Source: Actinomadura roseirufa
GTDB taxonomy: Bacteria > Actinomycetota > Actinomycetes > Streptosporangiales > Streptosporangiaceae
Length of the DNA stretch: 33,591 nt
Assembly (NCBI RefSeq): GCF_900659635.1
Contig: NZ_CAACVB010000068.1
Span: 1-33,591, forward strand
Reading direction: 5' to 3'
The notes beneath the pieces are model-generated. The model ran no database searches. It had not been told where the DNA came from and saw nothing but the letters and a program-made list of their open reading frames with translations. Positions 6,979-14,346 of this stretch are shown here, one piece after another. How positions within the stretch are numbered: the first letter of the stretch is position 1; the number at the start of each line of letters is the position of its first letter. The position numbers were made by a program, and so were the translations under genes.

Positions 6979-7359
6979 GTGAGCGGGGACATTGGTTTCG
7001 AGGGCATCGAGCTCAACCGGTCGAATCTCGACGGCCCGGTGACGCTGATCAACGCGTTCACCGTCCCGCCCGGCGAGTCGGAACGCTTTCTGACGCGCTG
7101 GCGGGACAACGTGAGGGCGATGTCGGGGCAGCCGGGATTCATCCGCGCCGTCATGTACCGCGCGCTGGACGAATCGGTGGAGACCGCCTTCGTCAACGTC
7201 GCGGAATGGGAGAGCGGAAAGGCCCTGGACGCGGCGCGCGAGGACCCCGGCTGGCGGGCCGCGGTGCACCGGATCCTGGACGACCCGGAACTGCACATCA
7301 TCGCCCGTCCCATCGACTACCGGGTGGAGCTCGACGTCCGGCCGGGCGACGAGGTCTGA
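6979..7359 (+). CDS. ABM-type (antibiotic biosynthesis) monooxygenase
   Basis: The 126-aa product begins at GTG 6979 with AAAGGGG at a suitable distance. It has the ferredoxin-like ABM fold pattern: a first strand VTLINAFTVPPGE, a helix ERFLTRWRDNVRAM, then GFIRAVMYRAL, and a second half starting AFVNVAEWES. Family members such as those of actinorhodin and tetracenomycin biosynthesis oxidise phenolic polyketides to quinones without a cofactor. Catalytic residues in this family are poorly conserved, so exact chemistry cannot be read. It sits among tailoring genes, and quinone formation on the polyketide core is the most likely role. The ~20-residue N-terminal extension is slightly longer than in minimal members. 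Confidence 0.8.
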   Translation: MSGDIGFEGIELNRSNLDGPVTLINAFTVPPGESERFLTRWRDNVRAMSGQPGFIRAVMYRALDESVETAFVNVAEWESGKALDAAREDPGWRAAVHRILDDPELHIIARPIDYRVELDVRPGDEV

Positions 7360-7373
7360 GCGGGGACCGGGGC

Positions 7374-8180
7374 ATGGGGGAGCACATGGGCCGGCGGCGG
7401 GAGGTCGCGCTCGTCAGCGGGGCCGGCCGGGGGATCGGCGCGGGGACCGCGCGGGTCCTGGGCCGGCACGGCTACGAGGTGATCGTCAACTACCTCTCCG
7501 ACGCCGCCGCCGCGCGGGACGTGGTCAAGGCGATCGAGGCCGAGGGGGGCACCGCGCGGGCGCTGCGGGCCGACGTGTGCGACGAGGACGAGGCCGGCGG
7601 GCTCGTCGAGCGGGTGGCCGCCGAGCACGGCGGGATCGACGTCCTGGTCTGCAACGCCAACACCGCGCCGCCCACGTTCGAGCCGCTGTCGGCCCTGCCG
7701 TGGAGCGCGTTCGAGCACAAGGTCGTCCGGGAGCTGGCGGGGGCCTTCTTCCTGACCCGGCGGGCGGTCGCGGTCATGCGGGAGCGGCGGGCGGGCCGGA
7801 TCGTCCACGTGTCGAGCACCGCCGCCGCCGCGAGCGCGGGCAGCATCGCGCACTCGGCGGCCAAGGCGGCGCTGGAGGCGTTCAGCCGGCACGCGGCGGC
7901 CGACGCGGGCAGGTTCGGGATCAGCGTCAACGCCGTCGCGCCGGGTTTCGTGCTCACCGAGGCGAGCGCGGGGGTGATGCCCCCCGGGCTGCGCGAGCAC
8001 CTGGAGGAGCGTTCGGTGCTCGGCCGGCTGATGGAGCCGGAGGACGTCGGCCAGGTGATCGCGCAGCTGGTGGACCGGCGCGCCGCCGCGACCGCGGGGC
8101 GGCTCATCACGATCGACGGCGGGATGGACGTCCTGGCGCAGCGGCTCGCCGGGCTCACGCCGCTCTCGGACGGCGACTGA
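7374..8180 (+). CDS. SDR-family protein with altered catalytic tyrosine
   Basis: The 268-aa product has a good Rossmann start (SGAGRGIG, residues 15-22), a full-length SDR core and the C-terminal ITIDGGMD end. Two hallmark motifs deviate. NNAG is replaced by NANT (94-97), and the catalytic YxxxK reads H160-SAA-K164, so the proton-donating Tyr is His. The catalytic Ser (VSST, 146-149) remains. It may be a reductase using His, a dehydratase- or cyclase-like enzyme, or inactive. ATG 7374 has an upstream GGGGA; ATG 7386 is an alternative. The next gene starts 14 bases after the stop. Similar in length to FabG-like proteins but probably not a standard ketoreductase. Confidence 0.83.
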   Translation: MGEHMGRRREVALVSGAGRGIGAGTARVLGRHGYEVIVNYLSDAAAARDVVKAIEAEGGTARALRADVCDEDEAGGLVERVAAEHGGIDVLVCNANTAPPTFEPLSALPWSAFEHKVVRELAGAFFLTRRAVAVMRERRAGRIVHVSSTAAAASAGSIAHSAAKAALEAFSRHAAADAGRFGISVNAVAPGFVLTEASAGVMPPGLREHLEERSVLGRLMEPEDVGQVIAQLVDRRAAATAGRLITIDGGMDVLAQRLAGLTPLSDGD

Positions 8181-8194
8181 AGGGAGGCGAGACC

Positions 8195-9358
8195 GTGCGA
8201 CCACGCGAGCGGACCCAGGCGTCCGGCAGGAGGTGGGCGGTGCCCGGCGGAGGATTCGGGTGGGACGAGCGGGAGCCGGAGCGGGCGCTCCGCGACGCGC
8301 TGGCCTTCATCAGGGCCGCCGCCGAGGACGGGCCCATTCCGAGCCTGCTCACCTTCGACCCCTTCTTCGAGTCGTCGTTCCCGCCCTCCGAGGCGCGCAA
8401 GCGGATCTCGCTGGCCACCGGGACCGACATCGGCTACGACCTGGGCGACGACCAGTGGGTCGCGATCTGCGGCCTGCCGCTCCTGCCGGCGTCGGAGGAA
8501 GCACTGATCCGCGACTTCGCGCGGAGGGCCGGCCAGGGCCGGTCGGGTCCGCGGTTCCGGTTCTTCCTGGACCGCAACGGCTTCCCGGCGGACGTCGACT
8601 GCACGGCGGTGGCCGGGCACGCGCTGTACGAGCGGGGCCTGATCCCGGCCGGCGACCTGGTGGCGACGGCACAGGAGCTGCTCCTCGCCGCCGTGCCGGC
8701 CGGCGACGCGGACCGGAGCGGCGCCGGACGGGACGGGGAGACGCTCCTCCATCCGGGTGTTCCGACCGTCTACTGGCACGACGGCGCCGAACCGGACGCC
8801 CTGCCCCGCAGCCGGTGCCACGACCCGGTCGTCTGCGCCAACGCGCTCTGCGTCCTCATGGAGGCCCGGACCCTCGGGCTGCGGAACGCCGACGACGTCA
8901 TCGACGCCACGCAGCGGTACGTCGCCGCGCACCTGCTCTCGGACTCCTACTTGCAGGGAAGCCGCTACTACCCCGCGCCCGAGGCGTTCCTGTTCGCGGC
9001 CTCCAGGCTCGTCAAGGACTTCCCCGAGTGCGGGCCGTGGCTGAGGGAGCCCCTCGCGCAGGCGATCACCGCGCGGGAGGCGCCGGCGCCCGCCCGCGGC
9101 CGCGACGACCCGCGCACCGCCCTGAACGTGGCGCTGCGCGTGATCGCGGCGCACAACATCGGGCTGCGGGACGGCCGGGAGGCGCGGCTGCGGGCGCTTC
9201 TCGACCAGCAGGCGCGGGACGGGTCCTGGGCCGCGCTGCCCTACTTCACCCTCGGCCGCCTGCCGGTCTACTTCGGTTCCCCGGTGCTCACCACGCTGTT
9301 CGCCGCGGCGGCCGTCCATGTCTCGACAGAGCGAGGAGCCTGCGTTGACCCATCGTGA
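8195..9358 (+). CDS. Class II terpene cyclase-like protein (single alpha/alpha-barrel)
   Basis: The 387-aa product starts at GTG 8195, behind a strong GGGAGG. Two sites recall class II triterpene/diterpene cyclases: D133-V-D-C-T-A138, matching DxDDTA of squalene-hopene cyclases and DCTA of oxidosqualene cyclases, and a QW-type motif QARDGSW at 339-345. The ~200-residue spacing is like that in the catalytic beta domain of squalene-hopene cyclase. The protein is far shorter than full cyclases (about 630 aa), so it would be a beta-domain-only version. Between them are helical repeats (ALNVALRVIAAHNIG). It overlaps the squalene/phytoene-synthase-like gene and is probably coupled to it. Proposed role: protonation-initiated cyclisation of a prenyl chain. 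A prenyltransferase-type alpha/alpha barrel without cyclase activity is the alternative. Confidence 0.6.
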   Translation: MRPRERTQASGRRWAVPGGGFGWDEREPERALRDALAFIRAAAEDGPIPSLLTFDPFFESSFPPSEARKRISLATGTDIGYDLGDDQWVAICGLPLLPASEEALIRDFARRAGQGRSGPRFRFFLDRNGFPADVDCTAVAGHALYERGLIPAGDLVATAQELLLAAVPAGDADRSGAGRDGETLLHPGVPTVYWHDGAEPDALPRSRCHDPVVCANALCVLMEARTLGLRNADDVIDATQRYVAAHLLSDSYLQGSRYYPAPEAFLFAASRLVKDFPECGPWLREPLAQAITAREAPAPARGRDDPRTALNVALRVIAAHNIGLRDGREARLRALLDQQARDGSWAALPYFTLGRLPVYFGSPVLTTLFAAAAVHVSTERGACVDPS

Positions 9359-10325
9359 GCTCGATTCCGCGGGCATCACCGGGCCGGTCCGCACCGGCTA
9401 CCTGGTCGCGAGCGACCTGCTCGCCAAGAAGGCCAGGGCCCGGGGCGCCCCCTTCCTGATCCGCTACCTGGTGTCGGTGCGCAAGCGCCCGTACCTGGAG
9501 GTGCTCTTCGCCTTCATCACCTACCTGGACGACATCGTCGACGACCGAAGCCGCGGCGTGGCCGTGCGGAACTGGCGGCTGGACCGGCTGGAGGCCGCCT
9601 TCGACGCCGCCGTGGAGGGCGAGCGGGCCTCCGCCGCGGACGCGGAGGACCGGGTCAACGGCGCCCTGACGGCGGCGCTCGTCCACTTCATGCGGACCTG
9701 GGACCTGCCCCTCACGGAGGCGCGGGAGTACCTGGCGACGCAGCGCAGGATCCTGGAGCAGCGCGAGTTCGTGACCTACGCGGCGCTGGAGAAGGAGTAC
9801 CTCGACCCGATGGCGCCGCCCGCGATCTGGGCGAACACGTTCTTCGAGCCGCGCGCGGCCGGGTCGCACGAGCTGTGCCGCGCCGCCACCCGCTCGTTCC
9901 AGCTGATCGATTTCATCTGGGACCTGCGCGAGGACCTGGCGCTCGGCCGGCTGTTCCTCCCGCTGGAGCACCTGGCCCTGTTCGACCTGGACCGGGAGGG
10001 TCTCGAACGGCAGCTCGACGACGGCCCGTTCTCCCCGGCCCTGCGCGAGCTGCTCGCCCACGAGGTGGAACGGGCCGGGGCGCTGCTGGACTCGGCGCTC
10101 GACTGGCCGCGGACGATCGCCCCGGCGGCGCGCCCGTTCGCCGAATGGGACCTGGAGATGAACCGGCTGAAGCTCGCCGAGCTGCGCAGGGGCGCCTTCG
10201 AGGACCTGGTCGGGCGCTCGGTCACGTCCAGGACGTTCAAGCCCAAGGCCGCCGCGCGGACCCTCTACGACGTCGGACGGGCCGTCGCCGGCCGGCGCGG
10301 GGACCGTCCGGCGGCCGCTCACTGA
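9345..10325 (+). CDS. Squalene/phytoene synthase-fold prenyl-coupling enzyme
   Basis: A 326-aa product (TTG 9345, with GAGGAG six bases upstream; ATG 9318 lacks a site). The first aspartate-rich motif is clear: FITYLDDIVDD, near residues 56-66. The second reads DFIWDLREDLALGRLFLP, corresponding to the usual NxxRDxxEDxxxGRxYLP, but with the leading Asn and the Arg replaced by Asp and Trp. The region NTFFEPRAAGSHELCRAATRSFQLI is a normal linker for the fold. Known members condense two prenyl diphosphates head to head. With the changed second motif, this one may couple other substrates, for instance a prenyl diphosphate and an aromatic polyketide. It directly follows the class II cyclase-like gene and precedes polyketide genes. 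Confidence 0.72.
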   Translation: MTHRELDSAGITGPVRTGYLVASDLLAKKARARGAPFLIRYLVSVRKRPYLEVLFAFITYLDDIVDDRSRGVAVRNWRLDRLEAAFDAAVEGERASAADAEDRVNGALTAALVHFMRTWDLPLTEAREYLATQRRILEQREFVTYAALEKEYLDPMAPPAIWANTFFEPRAAGSHELCRAATRSFQLIDFIWDLREDLALGRLFLPLEHLALFDLDREGLERQLDDGPFSPALRELLAHEVERAGALLDSALDWPRTIAPAARPFAEWDLEMNRLKLAELRRGAFEDLVGRSVTSRTFKPKAAARTLYDVGRAVAGRRGDRPAAAH

Positions 10326-10339
10326 TCGGGGACGACACC

Positions 10340-10666
10340 ATGCACAGCACACTGATCGTGGCCCGGCTCGACCCGGCCCACGCCGGCTCCGTGGCGGACC
10401 TGTTCGCCGAGTTCGACCGGTCCGAGATGCCGGCCCTCATGGGCACCAGGCGACGCGAGCTGTTCCACTACCGGGGGCTCTACTTCCACCTCCAGGACTT
10501 CGACGACGACCACGGCGGCGAGGCGATCGAGGAGGCGAGGACGCATCCGCGGTTCCAGCGGATCAGCGCCGACCTCAAGCCCTTCGTCGCGCCGTACGAC
10601 CCGGAGACGTGGCGGTCGCCGCGGGACGCGATGGCCGCCCGCTTCTACCACTGGGACGCCCGGTGA
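10340..10666 (+). CDS. TcmI-type aromatic polyketide cyclase
   Basis: The 108-aa product closely fits the TcmI-like family of small ferredoxin-fold cyclases: an N-terminal STLIVARLDP, then FAEFDRSEMPALMGTRRRELF, YRGLYFHLQDF and a conserved WRSPRDAMA end. In tetracenomycin and pentangular pathways such enzymes close a late ring of the poly-beta-keto or partly cyclised intermediate. ATG 10340 follows a GGGGA. The KS-alpha gene starts 19 bases downstream. With a didomain aromatase/cyclase further along, this enzyme should act on the second or third ring. Identification is secure; ring position is not. Confidence 0.93.
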   Translation: MHSTLIVARLDPAHAGSVADLFAEFDRSEMPALMGTRRRELFHYRGLYFHLQDFDDDHGGEAIEEARTHPRFQRISADLKPFVAPYDPETWRSPRDAMAARFYHWDAR

Positions 10667-10685
10667 CGGGGACGGAGCGGCGGCG

Positions 10686-11963
10686 ATGACGCGAGAGGTC
10701 GTGATCACCGGTGTCGGGGTGCTCGCGCCGGGCGGCGCGGGGACCAAGGAGTTCTGGCGCCTCCTCACCGAGGGCCGCACCGCGACCAGGACGGTGACGT
10801 TCTTCGACCCGGCCCCCTTCCGCTCCCGCGTCGCCGCGGAGATCGACTTCGATGCCGAGGCGAGCGGGCTGACCGCGCGGGAGGTGCGCCGGATGGACCG
10901 CGCGGCCCAGTTCGCGCTCGTCGCCGCGCGGGAGGCCGTCGGGGACAGCGGCATCGAGCTCGACGAGCTCGACCCGGGACGGCGCGGGGTGACGGTGGGC
11001 ACCGCGGTCGGCGCCACGACGGGCCTGGAGGAGGAGTACCGCGTCGTCAGCGACGACGGGCGGAACCATCTCGTCGACCACCGGTACGCGGTGCCGCACC
11101 TGTACGGCCACTTCGTGCCCAGCTCGTTCGCGGCGGAGGTGGCGCGCGACTGCGGCGCCGAGGGCCCGGTGGGAGTGATCTCCACCGGGTGCACCTCCGG
11201 GCTGGACGCGGTCGCGCACGCCTGCGAGCTGATCGGGGAGGGCGCCGCCGACGTCATGGTCGCCGGGGCGGCCGACGCGCCGCTGTCCCCGATCACCTTC
11301 GCGTGCTTCGACGCGATCCGGGCGACGACGCCCCGCAACGACGACCCGTCCCGCGCCTCCCGCCCGTTCGACGCGACCCGCGACGGGTTCGTGCTGGGCG
11401 AGGGCGCCGCGATGTTCGTGCTGGAGGAGCGCGAGCACGCCCGCGCCCGCCGCGCCGAGGTCTACGCGCGGGTCAGCGGGTTCGCCACCCGCTCCAACGC
11501 CTTCCACATGACGGGGCTGCGGCCGGACGGGGCGGAGATGGCCGCGGCGATCACGGCGGCGCTGCGGGCGGCGCGGACCGACCCGCGCGACCTCGACTAC
11601 GTCAGCGCCCACGGCTCGGGGACCAGGCAGAACGACCGCCACGAGACGGCGGCGTTCAAGACCGCGCTCGGCGGGCACGCCCGCCGCGTCCCGATCAGCT
11701 CGATCAAGTCGATGATCGGGCATTCGCTGGGCGCGATCGGCGCGCTGGAGATCGCCGCGTCGGTCCTCGCGATCCGCGACCACGTGGTCCCGCCGACCGC
11801 GAACCTGGACAACCCCGACCCGGAGTGCGATCTCGACTACGTCCCGAACGTGGCCCGCGAGTGGCGGACGGACACGGTGCTGACCGTCGGCAGCGGTTTC
11901 GGGGGTTTCCAGAGCGCCATGGTGCTGTCCGGCGCGGACGCCGCCGCGGGGGGTGCGCGGTGA
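10686..11963 (+). CDS. Type II polyketide ketosynthase, KS-alpha
   Basis: A 425-aa ketosynthase with all catalytic residues: Cys169 in ISTGCTSGLDA, His309 in SAHGSGT, Lys341 and His346 in SSIKSMIGHSLG. The N-terminal VVITGVGVLAPGG is standard. It condenses malonyl units on the ACP with its chain-length-factor partner to build the aromatic polyketide. The second motif reads HGSGT rather than the usual HGTGT, a mild variation. Its TGA overlaps the GTG of the chain-length factor by four bases, the usual coupling for this heterodimer. No starter-unit KSIII or acyltransferase gene is nearby, which is normal for acetate-primed systems using the host malonyltransferase. Confidence 0.96.
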   Translation: MTREVVITGVGVLAPGGAGTKEFWRLLTEGRTATRTVTFFDPAPFRSRVAAEIDFDAEASGLTAREVRRMDRAAQFALVAAREAVGDSGIELDELDPGRRGVTVGTAVGATTGLEEEYRVVSDDGRNHLVDHRYAVPHLYGHFVPSSFAAEVARDCGAEGPVGVISTGCTSGLDAVAHACELIGEGAADVMVAGAADAPLSPITFACFDAIRATTPRNDDPSRASRPFDATRDGFVLGEGAAMFVLEEREHARARRAEVYARVSGFATRSNAFHMTGLRPDGAEMAAAITAALRAARTDPRDLDYVSAHGSGTRQNDRHETAAFKTALGGHARRVPISSIKSMIGHSLGAIGALEIAASVLAIRDHVVPPTANLDNPDPECDLDYVPNVAREWRTDTVLTVGSGFGGFQSAMVLSGADAAAGGAR

Positions 11964-13207
11964 CCCGCTCGGTGGTGGTGACGGGGATCGGGGTCGTCGC
12001 GCCGACGGGCCTCGGCACGGAGGAGTTCTGGTCGGCGGCCCGCGCGGGCCGCGACGGCATCGGACCGGTCGGCCTGTTCGACGCGGCCGGCTACCCGGCG
12101 CGCCTCGCGGGCGAGGTGACCGGCTTCGAGGCGGCCGACCACCTGCCCGGGCGGCTGCTCCCGCAGACCGACCGGATGACGCGGCTGGCGCTGGTCGCGG
12201 CGGACTGGGCGCTCGCCGACGCCGCGGTGCGGCCGGGCGAACCGCCCGCGCTCGGCATGGGGGTGAGCACCGCCGCCTCGGCGGGCGGGTTCGAGTTCGG
12301 GCAGCGGCAGCTGCGGAACCTGTGGAGCGAGGGCCCCGGCCACGTCAGCGCCTACCAGTCGTTCGCCTGGTTCTACGCGGTCAACACCGGCCAGATCTCC
12401 ATCCGCAACGGGATGAAGGGCCCGAGCGGCGTCGTCGTCTCCGACGGGGCGGGGGGCCTCGACGCGATCGCCCAGGCCCGGCGGCGGCTCCGCGGGGACG
12501 CCAGGCTGATGCTCTCCGGAGGGGTGGACGGGACGATCTGCCCGTGGGGCTGGGTCGCGCACCTGGCCGGCGGCCGGATCAGTACCCGCGACGACCCGGA
12601 GACCGCCTATCTGCCCTTCGACCCGCGCGCCGCGGGGCACGTCCCCGGCGAGGGCGGCGCGATGCTCGTCCTGGAGGAACGGCGGGCGGCGCTGGAGCGC
12701 GGCGCCCCCCGCGTCTACGGCGAGATCGCCGGCTATGCCGCGACCTTCGATCCGGCGCCCGGACGCGGACGCGAACCCGCCCTGAGACGGGCGATCGAGA
12801 TCGCCCTGTCCGACGCCGGGGCCGCGCCGGACGAGGTCGGCGTGGTGTTCGCCGACGCGGCGGCCGTCCCGGAGCTGGACCGGGCCGAGGCCGACGCGAT
12901 CACCGCGGTGTTCGGGCCGGGCGCCGTGCCGGTGACCGCGCCCAAGACCGCCACCGGGCGGCTGCTGGCGGGCGCGGGCTCGCTCGACGTGGCCGCGGCG
13001 CTGCTGTGCATGCGGGACGGGGTGATCCCGCCGACCGCCAAGGTGCGGCCCGCGGCGGACTACCGGCTCGACCTCGTGACGGGCCGGGCGCGGCCGGCGC
13101 GGGTGCGGGCGGCGCTCGTCCTCGCGCGCGGGGCCGGCGGGTTCAACTCCGCGCTGGTCCTGCGGTCGGGGGCGGCGGAAGACGACCAGAGGCAGGAGGC
13201 ACGATGA
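11960..13207 (+). CDS. Type II polyketide chain-length factor, KS-beta
   Basis: The 415-aa product is the non-condensing partner of KS-alpha. It has the STAASAGGFEFGQRQ segment typical of these proteins and lacks the active-site Cys. The equivalent position normally holds Gln, which supports decarboxylative priming; here the segment reads VVSDGAGGLDA, so residue 163 is Gly preceded by Asp162. The downstream EGGAMLVLEE and KTATGRLLAGAGSLD (the GHS-like region lacking His) are ordinary. Chain length cannot be read from sequence alone. GTG overlaps the KS-alpha stop, and the stop overlaps the ACP start (ATGA). Confidence 0.93.
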   Translation: MTRSVVVTGIGVVAPTGLGTEEFWSAARAGRDGIGPVGLFDAAGYPARLAGEVTGFEAADHLPGRLLPQTDRMTRLALVAADWALADAAVRPGEPPALGMGVSTAASAGGFEFGQRQLRNLWSEGPGHVSAYQSFAWFYAVNTGQISIRNGMKGPSGVVVSDGAGGLDAIAQARRRLRGDARLMLSGGVDGTICPWGWVAHLAGGRISTRDDPETAYLPFDPRAAGHVPGEGGAMLVLEERRAALERGAPRVYGEIAGYAATFDPAPGRGREPALRRAIEIALSDAGAAPDEVGVVFADAAAVPELDRAEADAITAVFGPGAVPVTAPKTATGRLLAGAGSLDVAAALLCMRDGVIPPTAKVRPAADYRLDLVTGRARPARVRAALVLARGAGGFNSALVLRSGAAEDDQRQEAR

Positions 13208-13446
13208 CCGACCGGACCATGACCTTGGACGACCTCAGGCGGATCCTGCTCGAGGAGGCGGGCGCGGGGGAGGGCGCCGACCTCGACGGCGACATCCTCG
13301 ACACCGACTTCGGCGACCTCGGCTACGACTCGATCGCCCTGCTGGAGACGGCGTCCCGGCTCAACCGGGACTACGAGGTCGAGATCGACACCGCGGTCGA
13401 GGCGAGGACGCCCCGCCAGCTCCTCGACGTGGTCAACGCGGCCTGA
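13204..13446 (+). CDS. Acyl carrier protein of the type II polyketide synthase
   Basis: An 80-aa acidic protein with the phosphopantetheine motif LGYDSIALLE (Ser in DSI) and a helical pattern typical of carrier proteins. It starts at ATG 13204, inside the ATGA overlap with KS-beta, giving the standard KS-alpha / KS-beta / ACP order. It carries the growing chain for the ketosynthase heterodimer and for the ketoreductase and cyclase that follow. The holo-form requires a host phosphopantetheinyl transferase; none is in the window. The Arg- and Asp-rich N-terminus is slightly longer than in minimal ACPs. Confidence 0.96.
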   Translation: MTDRTMTLDDLRRILLEEAGAGEGADLDGDILDTDFGDLGYDSIALLETASRLNRDYEVEIDTAVEARTPRQLLDVVNAA

Positions 13447-13482
13447 CCGATGGCGGAGACCACGAACCCCGGAGGAGGGACC

Positions 13483-14298
13483 ATGACCACGTCCACGAGC
13501 GCGCCCGCCCCCCTGGCCGCCGGGACCGCGCGGACGGTGATCGTCACCGGCGCGACCAGCGGGATCGGCCTGGCGGTCACCGAGCTGCTCGCCGCGTCCG
13601 GACACCGCGTCTACCTGTGCGCGCGGGGCGCCGGCGGCGTCGAGCGGACCGTCGAACGCCTGCGCGGCCAGGGCCACGACGTCGACGGCACCACCTGCGA
13701 CGTGCGGTCGGCCGAGCAGGTCGAGGACTTCGTCAAGGCCGCCGTGGCGCGGTACGGACCGGTCGAGGTCCTGGTGAACAACGCCGGGCGCGGGGGCGGC
13801 GGCGTCACCGCCGACCTCGCCGACGACCTCTGGCACGACGTCATCGACACCAACCTCAACGGCGTGTTCCGGATGACGAGGAGCGTGCTGACCACCGGCG
13901 GCATGCGCGACCGGGACTGGGGACGGGTCATCAACATCGCCTCGACCGCGGGCAAGCAGGGCGTGGTCCTCGGCGCGCCGTACTCGGCGTCCAAGCACGG
14001 CGTCGTCGGCTTCACCAAGGCGCTCGGCAACGAGCTGGCGCGGACGGGGATCACGGTCAACGCCGTGTGCCCCGGCTACGTGGAGACCCCGATGGCGCAG
14101 GGGGTCCGCGGCCGCTACGCGAAGGTGTGGGGCGTCACCGAGGACGAGGTGCTGGAACGGTTCACGGCCAAGATCCCGCTCGGGCGCTACTCCACCCCGC
14201 AGGAGGTCGCCGGGCTCGTGGGCTACCTCGCCTCCGACGCCGCGGGGTCGATCGCGGCCCAGGCCATCAACGTCTGCGGCGGCCTCGGGAACTTCTGA
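13483..14298 (+). CDS. ActIII-type (C9) polyketide ketoreductase
   Basis: The 271-aa product is a classical SDR: VTGATSGIG cofactor turn, NNAG, Ser in IASTAGKQG and Y-S-A-S-K in GAPYSASKHG. The C-terminal half has NAVCPGYVETPMAQ and a helix-rich substrate lid, then KIPLGRYSTPQEVAG, very similar to the actinorhodin ketoreductase group. It reduces the C9 carbonyl of the nascent ACP-bound polyketide with NADPH. ATG 13483 follows GGAGGAGGG; an ATG at 13450 has no such signal. It sits between the ACP and aromatase/cyclase genes, in the order used by reducing aromatic systems, and implies first-ring closure between C7 and C12. Confidence 0.93.
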   Translation: MTTSTSAPAPLAAGTARTVIVTGATSGIGLAVTELLAASGHRVYLCARGAGGVERTVERLRGQGHDVDGTTCDVRSAEQVEDFVKAAVARYGPVEVLVNNAGRGGGGVTADLADDLWHDVIDTNLNGVFRMTRSVLTTGGMRDRDWGRVINIASTAGKQGVVLGAPYSASKHGVVGFTKALGNELARTGITVNAVCPGYVETPMAQGVRGRYAKVWGVTEDEVLERFTAKIPLGRYSTPQEVAGLVGYLASDAAGSIAAQAINVCGGLGNF

Positions 14299-14346
14299 GC
14301 GTCCCGCCGCCCGCACGCCCATTCGCCGGACCACCCTGGAGGAACC

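Noticed and set aside
5560..7296. Minus-strand open frame (578 codons) across the STAS, leader and NmrA/ABM region
   Set aside because: It crosses three real plus-strand genes and shows only biased composition.
9318..9344. ATG 9318 as start for the squalene-synthase-like gene
   Set aside because: It has no ribosome-binding site, while TTG 9345 follows GAGGAG; the difference does not affect the domain.
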